From Sinorhizobium sp. (lineage in GTDB: Bacteria; Pseudomonadota; Alphaproteobacteria; Rhizobiales; Rhizobiaceae), in NCBI GenBank assembly GCA_031178305.1, contig JAPSJG010000158.1, positions 1-7,981 of the forward strand: a stretch of DNA of 7,981 nucleotides, written 5' to 3'. The translations under genes and the position numbers were made by a program. Shown in pieces: positions 1 through 5,128 of the stretch. The notes under the pieces are model-generated. The model made no database searches, was not told where the DNA came from, and saw nothing but the letters and a program-made list of their open reading frames with translations. Each line of letters starts with the position of its first letter. Positions within the stretch are counted from its first letter, which is position 1.

Positions 1-1215
1 CTTTCGGAGGGCATCTGCCTCGTCGAATGGCCGGAAAAGGCCGCGGAGGCGCTTCCCTCCGAGCGGATCACGCTGACCTTCGCGCAAGAGGGAGACGGCC
101 GACGCGTGCAGATGACGGCCCCCGGTGCGGCCTTCGAGCGGATCGCGCGCTCGTTGGCAATCCGTGACTTCCTAGATAGCGCTGGATATCCGCATGCTCG
201 GCGGCGGCACCTGAGCGGCGACGCTTCTATCAGGGCTTACGAACGAGTCTATCCGGACGATAATGTGCCGGCAAAGATCCTGATGGACGCACCGCGACAC
301 AAGCCCGGCCCCATTCTCCAGGACGGCAAATACTACCAGCAGCTCGCCCATATCGCCGAGGACGTCGTCCCCTTCATCGCGATCTCCGAGGTATTGCGCA
401 AGCGCGGCTTTGGCGCACCGGCAATCTTTGCCCGCGACCTCGCCCGGGGACTGCTGTTGATCGAGGATCTGGGCTCCGAGGGCATTTGCGACGTGGAGGG
501 CCGGCCTGTCGCCGAACGCTATCTCGAGAGCGCGCGGCTGCTCGCCCGTCTCCATGCGCAGCCGGCGGAACGCGAGATCGCGATCGCCGAAGGCATCATC
601 CACCATATCCCCGATTTCGACCGCACCGCGATCAAAATCGAAACCAGCCTGCTCGTCGACTGGTATCTGCCGTGGAAGCGCGGGTCGCCCGCATCCGATA
701 GTGAGCGGAGCGACTATTTCGGGATCTGGGACCGGCTCATCGACGTTCTCGGTTCCGCCGAGAAGAACCTGGTCCTGCGCGATTTTCACTCGCCGAACAT
801 TCTATGGCGGCAGGATCGGACCGGCCTCGAGCGCGTCGGCGTCATCGACTTTCAGGACGCGATGATCGGCCCGACGGCCTATGATCTCGCCGCGCTTGTC
901 CAGGACGCGCGCGTGACCATCGACCGCTCGCTCGCTCGCTGGCTGATGGACGCCTATGTTTCGGAACGCAGGGCGCACGGCGCTTTTGACGAGGCAGCCT
1001 TCCGGCGCGACTGGCATCTGATGGCGGCGCAACGCAATTGCAAGCTCGCGGGCATATGGGTGCGGCTCAAGGAGCGCGACGGCAAACCCGGTTATATGAA
1101 GCACATGCCGCGCACCTTTGCCTATCTTGAGGATGCACTCTCACACCAGGTGCTGACTCCCTTGCGTGAATGGTGCATTAAGGCTGGAATCCTGGCTAGC
1201 GAATCAGTCAACTGA
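1..1215 (+). CDS. tsaE-amgK: TsaE C-terminus fused to an AmgK-like sugar kinase (5' partial)
   Basis: The frame is open from base 1 to the TGA at 1213-1215 (404 codons seen), so the gene starts upstream. Codons 5-11 read ICLVEWP, the conserved C-terminal stretch of TsaE, the ATPase that works with TsaB and TsaD to make t6A37 on tRNA; the Walker A part of TsaE lies outside the window. From about codon 50 the frame runs into a kinase of the aminoglycoside/choline phosphotransferase fold. Visible there are GDASIRAYERV (codons 73-83), LRDFHSPN (259-266, catalytic Asp261 and metal-binding Asn266) and IDFQDA (282-287, metal-binding Asp283). With a MurU-like gene directly downstream, the best match is AmgK, which phosphorylates MurNAc (and GlcNAc) at the anomeric carbon in the cytoplasm. 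An ATG at 106 could start a stand-alone kinase, but it has no clear ribosome binding site and sits inside the TsaE tail. The fold is clear; MurNAc as substrate is inferred from family and context. Confidence 0.85.
   Translation, partial: LSEGICLVEWPEKAAEALPSERITLTFAQEGDGRRVQMTAPGAAFERIARSLAIRDFLDSAGYPHARRRHLSGDASIRAYERVYPDDNVPAKILMDAPRHKPGPILQDGKYYQQLAHIAEDVVPFIAISEVLRKRGFGAPAIFARDLARGLLLIEDLGSEGICDVEGRPVAERYLESARLLARLHAQPAEREIAIAEGIIHHIPDFDRTAIKIETSLLVDWYLPWKRGSPASDSERSDYFGIWDRLIDVLGSAEKNLVLRDFHSPNILWRQDRTGLERVGVIDFQDAMIGPTAYDLAALVQDARVTIDRSLARWLMDAYVSERRAHGAFDEAAFRRDWHLMAAQRNCKLAGIWVRLKERDGKPGYMKHMPRTFAYLEDALSHQVLTPLREWCIKAGILASESVN
1155..1205. other. Cluster of three GANTC (CcrM) methylation sites
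   Basis: GACTC at 1155-1159, GAATC at 1187-1191 and GAATC at 1201-1205 lie within 51 bases at the very end of the kinase frame, just upstream of murU. GANTC is the target of the cell-cycle methyltransferase CcrM in alphaproteobacteria. The sites are read directly; any regulatory role is only a possibility, as they fall inside coding sequence. Confidence 0.35.
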
Positions 1216-1216
1216 C

Positions 1217-1220
1217 AGGA
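1217..1220 (+). promoter_or_regulatory. Ribosome binding site of murU
   Basis: AGGA lies four bases before the ATG at 1225, in the 9-base gap after the upstream stop codon. It supports 1225 as the murU start rather than the in-frame ATG at 1243, which would remove residues just ahead of the nucleotide-binding loop. Confidence 0.6.
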
Positions 1221-1224
1221 AATC

Positions 1225-1956
1225 ATGCCCATCACCAACGCCATGGTGCTTGCGGCCGGACTGGGCACCCGCCTGCGGCCAATCACCGACACGCTGCCGA
1301 AGCCGCTCGTCCGCATCGCCGGCAAACCAATGATCGACTATGTGCTGGACCTGCTGGCCGCCGCCGGCGTGACCACGGCCGCGGTAAACGTCCATCATTT
1401 CGCAGACCAGATGGAAGCGCATCTTAAGCGACGCGAGACGCCGCACATCCTGATCTCCGACGAGCGCGACGCCTTGATGAATTCCGGCGGCGGGCTTGCC
1501 AAGGGGCTGAAGCTCCTCGACGAAGGGCCTGTGCTCGTCATGAACGCCGATCTCTTCTGGGTCGGCGAGAAAGCGGGGGCCCGAAGCAACCTGCAGCGGC
1601 TCGCCGAATTTTTCGACCCGGAGTTCATGGACATGGCGCTGCTTTGCGTGCGGCTCGAGGATACGACCGGCCACAATGGCAAGAAGGATTTTTCGCTCGG
1701 CGCGGACGGTGGGCTCCGCCGCTATCGGGATGGCATGGACAATCCCGTCGTCTATGCCGGCGCGACCGCGCTTGACACGCAGCTTTTCGCCGACGCGCCC
1801 AAAGACCCGTTCAACCTCAACATCTATTTCGACCGGGCAATCGAGAGGGGACGCCTGTTCGGTCTCATGCTCGAGGGCCAATGGATGACCGTCGGCACGC
1901 CCGAGGCGATCGGCGAGGCCGAGGCGATCGTCCGGCGTTTCGAGCCGGGGGGATAA
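1225..1956 (+). CDS. murU: MurU-like nucleotidyltransferase (MurNAc-1-phosphate uridylyltransferase)
   Basis: This 243-residue protein is a single-domain sugar-phosphate nucleotidyltransferase of the RmlA/GalU-like fold. The N-terminal signature is visible at residues 7-29: MVLAAGLGTRLRP, then LPKPLV with the catalytic-site Lys26. NAD at 107-109 supplies the expected metal-binding Asp109. Near the C-terminus FNLNIYFDRAIERG and WMTVGTPE match the end of the short MurU-type enzymes, which lack the left-handed beta-helix domain of GlmU. MurU transfers UMP from UTP to MurNAc alpha-1-phosphate, giving UDP-MurNAc for peptidoglycan synthesis without MurA/MurB. The gene begins 9 bases after the AmgK-like kinase, which would make its substrate, and ends 1 base before addB, so it is surely cotranscribed with both. 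A general mannose-1-phosphate or hexose-phosphate nucleotidyltransferase is the main alternative, since sequence alone does not fix the sugar; the kinase neighbour makes MurU the better call. The glycine-rich segment reads NSGGG (86-90), where an ETGGG-like form is more usual. Confidence 0.85.
   Translation: MPITNAMVLAAGLGTRLRPITDTLPKPLVRIAGKPMIDYVLDLLAAAGVTTAAVNVHHFADQMEAHLKRRETPHILISDERDALMNSGGGLAKGLKLLDEGPVLVMNADLFWVGEKAGARSNLQRLAEFFDPEFMDMALLCVRLEDTTGHNGKKDFSLGADGGLRRYRDGMDNPVVYAGATALDTQLFADAPKDPFNLNIYFDRAIERGRLFGLMLEGQWMTVGTPEAIGEAEAIVRRFEPGG
1947..1953 (+). promoter_or_regulatory. Ribosome binding site of addB, overlapping the end of murU
   Basis: A GGGGGGA tract four bases before the GTG at 1958 forms a Shine-Dalgarno-like element. 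It lies within the last codons of murU, so ribosomes finishing murU would uncover or reuse it, which suggests translational coupling. Confidence 0.5.
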
Positions 1957-1957
1957 G

Positions 1958-4900
1958 GTGCCCGAACGCGCGCTCAACGTCTTCTCGATTCCGCCCGGCC
2001 TCCCCTTCTTGGAAACGCTCGCGGAAAGCCTCCTGACCGGCGCGCTCACTCCGTATTTTCGCTATGATCCGGCGGACCCGCTCGCGCTCGCCGGCGTGAC
2101 GATCTTCCTACCCACCCGGCGTGCGGCGCGTGTGCTGCGGTCGGAATTCGTCGACCTGCTCGGCGGCCGTTCGGCAATTCTCCCCATGATCCGCGCGCTT
2201 GGCGAGACGGATGACGACAGCGGGTTCTTCGACGCAGAGGTGCCGGCGATCCTCGACCTAGGCACCCCGCTTTCCGGCACCGCGCGATTGATCGAACTCG
2301 GCCGGCTGATCCTTGCCTGGCGCAACCGCCTTCCCCAGGTCGTGCTGGACATCCACGCCGAAAGCCCGCTCATTGCACCCGCAAGCCCCGCAGACGCCAT
2401 CTGGCTGGCGCGCAACCTCGCCGAACTGATCGATGCGATCGAGACGGAGGAACTCGACTGGGAGGCGCTGGACGGCCTCGACGCCGGCGAACATGCGCTC
2501 TGGTGGCAACTGACGCTCGCCTTCCTGAAGATCGCCCGAACCTACTGGCCGGAGCGGCTCGCCGAGCTCAAACATCCTTCGCCGGCGCGCCACCGTAATG
2601 CCGTGCTCAAGGCGGAGGCACAGCGGATCGCAGCCGGCAAAGTGACCGGCCCGATCATCATCGCCGGCTCCACCGGCTCGATTCCCGCCACAGCGGCGCT
2701 GATAACGGCGGTGAAGGCATTGCCAAACGGCACCATCGTGCTTCCGGGCCTCGACGGGAAGATGAGCGATGAGGAATGGGAGCTGGTTGGCGGAGACGGC
2801 TCTGTCGCCAAGGACCCGGCGAGCCGCACCCATCCACAATACGGTCTCTACCGGCTGCTGAAGCGCATGGGCGTCGAGCGTTGTGAAGTGCCGGTGCTGA
2901 GTTCCGTCGAGAACGCTCTTGATGACCGCAGTGCCGTTCTCTCACGCGCCCTTCTGCCCGCAAAAGCGACGGATAGTTGGACGCGGACGCGGGAGGAATT
3001 CGACCCGGACAAGCTCCTCGCGGCCTTCGCAGATGTGGCGCTGGTCGAGGCGGCGAACGAACGCGAGGAGGCGACCGCGATCGCGATCGCGCTCAGGCTG
3101 GCGCTCGAAGAAGACGAGGAAAGCCAGGCCGCGCTCATCACCCCCGATCGCGGACTTGCGCGACGTGTGGGGGCCGAGCTTCAGCGCTTCGGCATTGAGG
3201 CCGACGACTCCGCCGGCATTGCACTCTCGGCAACGCCGGCTGGCACGCTTGCCCGGCTGCTGGTCGAAGCGACGCTCCGGTCGAGCGATGCCGTGCCGCT
3301 CGTCGCACTTCTCAAGCATCCGCTGGCGCGCTTCGGTCGAGCTGCGGAGGATGCACGCCGCGCCGCCGACGTGCTCGAACTCATGGCGCTACGGGGCGGC
3401 ACCGATGTCGCCGATATTTCGACGCTCGAAGCGGTGCTCGACAAGGCGCTCGCAAGGCACGGCACAGACCGCCACCCACCGCCTTGGCGAGATGCCGTTG
3501 ACGCGAATGACATTGCAGAGGCGCGCAGGCTTGCCCGGCGGATAGCGGCCGCAATCCAGCCATTGACCAGCGCATTGGTGGCCGGTTCCGGAGACGACCG
3601 TAAACGCTCCATGATACTGACACTGGCGGATTGGGCGGAACGGACGGGCCGCGCGCTCGAAGCAGTCACCATCGACGAGCGTGACAGCCTGGGCGCGCTC
3701 TGGGGATCGGAAGCCGGTGAAACATTGGCGGCGCTCCTCAGCGGCATCATCGAGACCGAAGGCCAGATGGAGGCCGACGGACCGCAATGGTGCGACATCA
3801 TGGAGGCGCTGTCCGCCGGCGAAGCGGTCAAGCCCCGGTCGATGCGACATCCGCGGGTTTTCATCTTCGGCGCGCTCGAGTCGCGCCTGCAAAGCGTCGA
3901 TCTCGTCGTGCTCGGCGGCATGAACGAGGGGACCTGGCCGGGGCAGACTTCGAACGATCCGTTCCTGTCGCGGACGATGAAGGCGGGAATCGGCCTCGAG
4001 CCGCCGGAACGGCGCATCGGCCAGCTCGCACACGACTTCCAGATGGCCTGCGGTACGCGCCGGCTGATCTTTTCCCGCTCAATGCGCCAGGGCTCGGCAC
4101 CGACGGTCGCGTCCAGATGGCTGCAACGGCTGCAGGCACTTGGCGGCGAGAAACTGACGGAGCGGCTCAGGGCCAACGGCGCCGCCTATCTCCACTGGAT
4201 GCGGATGCTCGACGAGGGCGGGCGCCAGCCGCTTGCCGATCGGCCGCAGCCAAAGCCACCCGCAGAACTGCAGCCACGCAAATACTCGTTCAGCGAAGTG
4301 ACGAGGCTTCGCCGCGACCCCTATTCCATCTACGCCCGGCGGATCCTGAGGCTGCAGCCGATCGATCCGTTCAACCGCGATCCGGAAGCGGCCGAGCGCG
4401 GCTCGCTCTATCACCGCATCGTTGAACGTTTCGTGCAGGGCGGCTTCGATCCAGCCTCGCGTGAAGGGCACGACGCAATGGTGCAGTTGATCGACGAGGC
4501 CTTCGAGGAGGAAAAGCTAGCAACCCATATCGATACGATCTGGCGACCGCGCTTCCAGGCCGTGGCGAAGGCATTCCTTTCCTGGGAGCACGAACGCCGG
4601 CCCGGCATCGTCAAGTCTTTCACCGAGGTTCCCGCGGCAATGGATGTCGGACTTGCGGACATAAGGCTGACCGGAATTGCCGATCGGCTCGATCGACTAA
4701 AGGACGGGACGATCGACATCATCGACTACAAGACAGGCTCCAGCCCGTCGCCAAAGGAAGCGCGCGCGCTGCTCGACCCGCAACTGGCGCTGGAAGCGGC
4801 CGCGCTCAAGGCAGGCGCCTTCGGGGCTATCGGGCCGGCGAGGCCGCATTCGCTCAGTTATGTGCGGCTGAAACCCGGCCGCCGCTTCGCGGTCGACAGG

Positions 4901-5128
4901 GTCAACAACGAAAACGGCAAGTCGAGAGAGACGAAATCCGCCGAGCAATTGGCGGAGGAATCTCTCACCGAATTGAAGAAGCTGCTGGGCGCGCTGCTGA
5001 CCGGGCGATACGGCTTTGCCTCGCGCCTGATCGTGCAGAAGGAGAGGGACTACGGCGGCGAGTACGATCACCTGGCGCGGGTCGCCGAATGGGCGACGGC
5101 CGACGGCGAGGATGACGATGAGGAATGA
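1958..5128 (+). CDS. addB: Double-strand break repair protein AddB (alphaproteobacterial type)
   Basis: AddB is the nuclease and scaffold subunit of the AddAB helicase-nuclease, which unwinds and trims double-strand DNA ends to prepare 3' tails for RecA. The 1056-residue length suits the alphaproteobacterial family. The N-terminal half is helicase-like but has no GxGKT loop; FLPTRRAAR (50-58), IIIAGSTGSI (233-242) and the UvrD-like LVVLGGMNEGTWP (649-661) are visible. The C-terminus is a RecB/Cas4-like PD-(D/E)XK nuclease with all expected residues: GSLYH ending in His819, GIADRLDRL with Asp909 or Asp912, IIDYK with Asp923 and Lys925, and Gln942. The nuclease should therefore be active. No cysteine occurs after about residue 684, so the iron-sulfur cluster of Bacillus AddB is absent. 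The chain ends in a very acidic tail (GEDDDEE). Translation starts at a GTG 1 base after murU; the end overlaps addA by 11 bases. The adjoining addA makes the identification firm. Confidence 0.95.
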   Translation: MPERALNVFSIPPGLPFLETLAESLLTGALTPYFRYDPADPLALAGVTIFLPTRRAARVLRSEFVDLLGGRSAILPMIRALGETDDDSGFFDAEVPAILDLGTPLSGTARLIELGRLILAWRNRLPQVVLDIHAESPLIAPASPADAIWLARNLAELIDAIETEELDWEALDGLDAGEHALWWQLTLAFLKIARTYWPERLAELKHPSPARHRNAVLKAEAQRIAAGKVTGPIIIAGSTGSIPATAALITAVKALPNGTIVLPGLDGKMSDEEWELVGGDGSVAKDPASRTHPQYGLYRLLKRMGVERCEVPVLSSVENALDDRSAVLSRALLPAKATDSWTRTREEFDPDKLLAAFADVALVEAANEREEATAIAIALRLALEEDEESQAALITPDRGLARRVGAELQRFGIEADDSAGIALSATPAGTLARLLVEATLRSSDAVPLVALLKHPLARFGRAAEDARRAADVLELMALRGGTDVADISTLEAVLDKALARHGTDRHPPPWRDAVDANDIAEARRLARRIAAAIQPLTSALVAGSGDDRKRSMILTLADWAERTGRALEAVTIDERDSLGALWGSEAGETLAALLSGIIETEGQMEADGPQWCDIMEALSAGEAVKPRSMRHPRVFIFGALESRLQSVDLVVLGGMNEGTWPGQTSNDPFLSRTMKAGIGLEPPERRIGQLAHDFQMACGTRRLIFSRSMRQGSAPTVASRWLQRLQALGGEKLTERLRANGAAYLHWMRMLDEGGRQPLADRPQPKPPAELQPRKYSFSEVTRLRRDPYSIYARRILRLQPIDPFNRDPEAAERGSLYHRIVERFVQGGFDPASREGHDAMVQLIDEAFEEEKLATHIDTIWRPRFQAVAKAFLSWEHERRPGIVKSFTEVPAAMDVGLADIRLTGIADRLDRLKDGTIDIIDYKTGSSPSPKEARALLDPQLALEAAALKAGAFGAIGPARPHSLSYVRLKPGRRFAVDRVNNENGKSRETKSAEQLAEESLTELKKLLGALLTGRYGFASRLIVQKERDYGGEYDHLARVAEWATADGEDDDEE
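5108..5112 (+). promoter_or_regulatory. Ribosome binding site of addA, inside the addB acidic tail
   Basis: GAGGA ends five bases before the ATG at 5118 and favours that start. An in-frame ATG at 5112 would overlap this element and be poorly placed for it, though it would add only two residues (Met-Thr). The in-frame GTG at 5142 has no comparable site. The same purine-rich bases encode part of the acidic end of AddB. Confidence 0.55.

Noticed and set aside
1161..1189. Possible sigma-70 promoter (CTTGCG, 17-base spacer, CTGGAA)
   Set aside because: The -10 element is a poor match and the stretch is inside the kinase coding sequence; not strong enough to annotate.
106..1215. Stand-alone kinase gene starting at the ATG at 106
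   Set aside because: The same frame is open back to base 1 and encodes TsaE-like residues; no Shine-Dalgarno element precedes 106.
1204..2049. Open frame of 281 codons on the minus strand
   Set aside because: It is the antisense of murU, a clear nucleotidyltransferase on the plus strand, and shows no family motif of its own.
3077..3091. Short GCGATC tandem repeat
   Set aside because: It encodes Ala-Ile-Ala-Ile-Ala in an AddB helix and is easily explained by codon use.
3181..4176. Open frame of 331 codons on the minus strand
   Set aside because: It is opposite addB, is Ser/Ala/Arg-rich low-complexity sequence, and has no recognisable motif or ribosome binding site.
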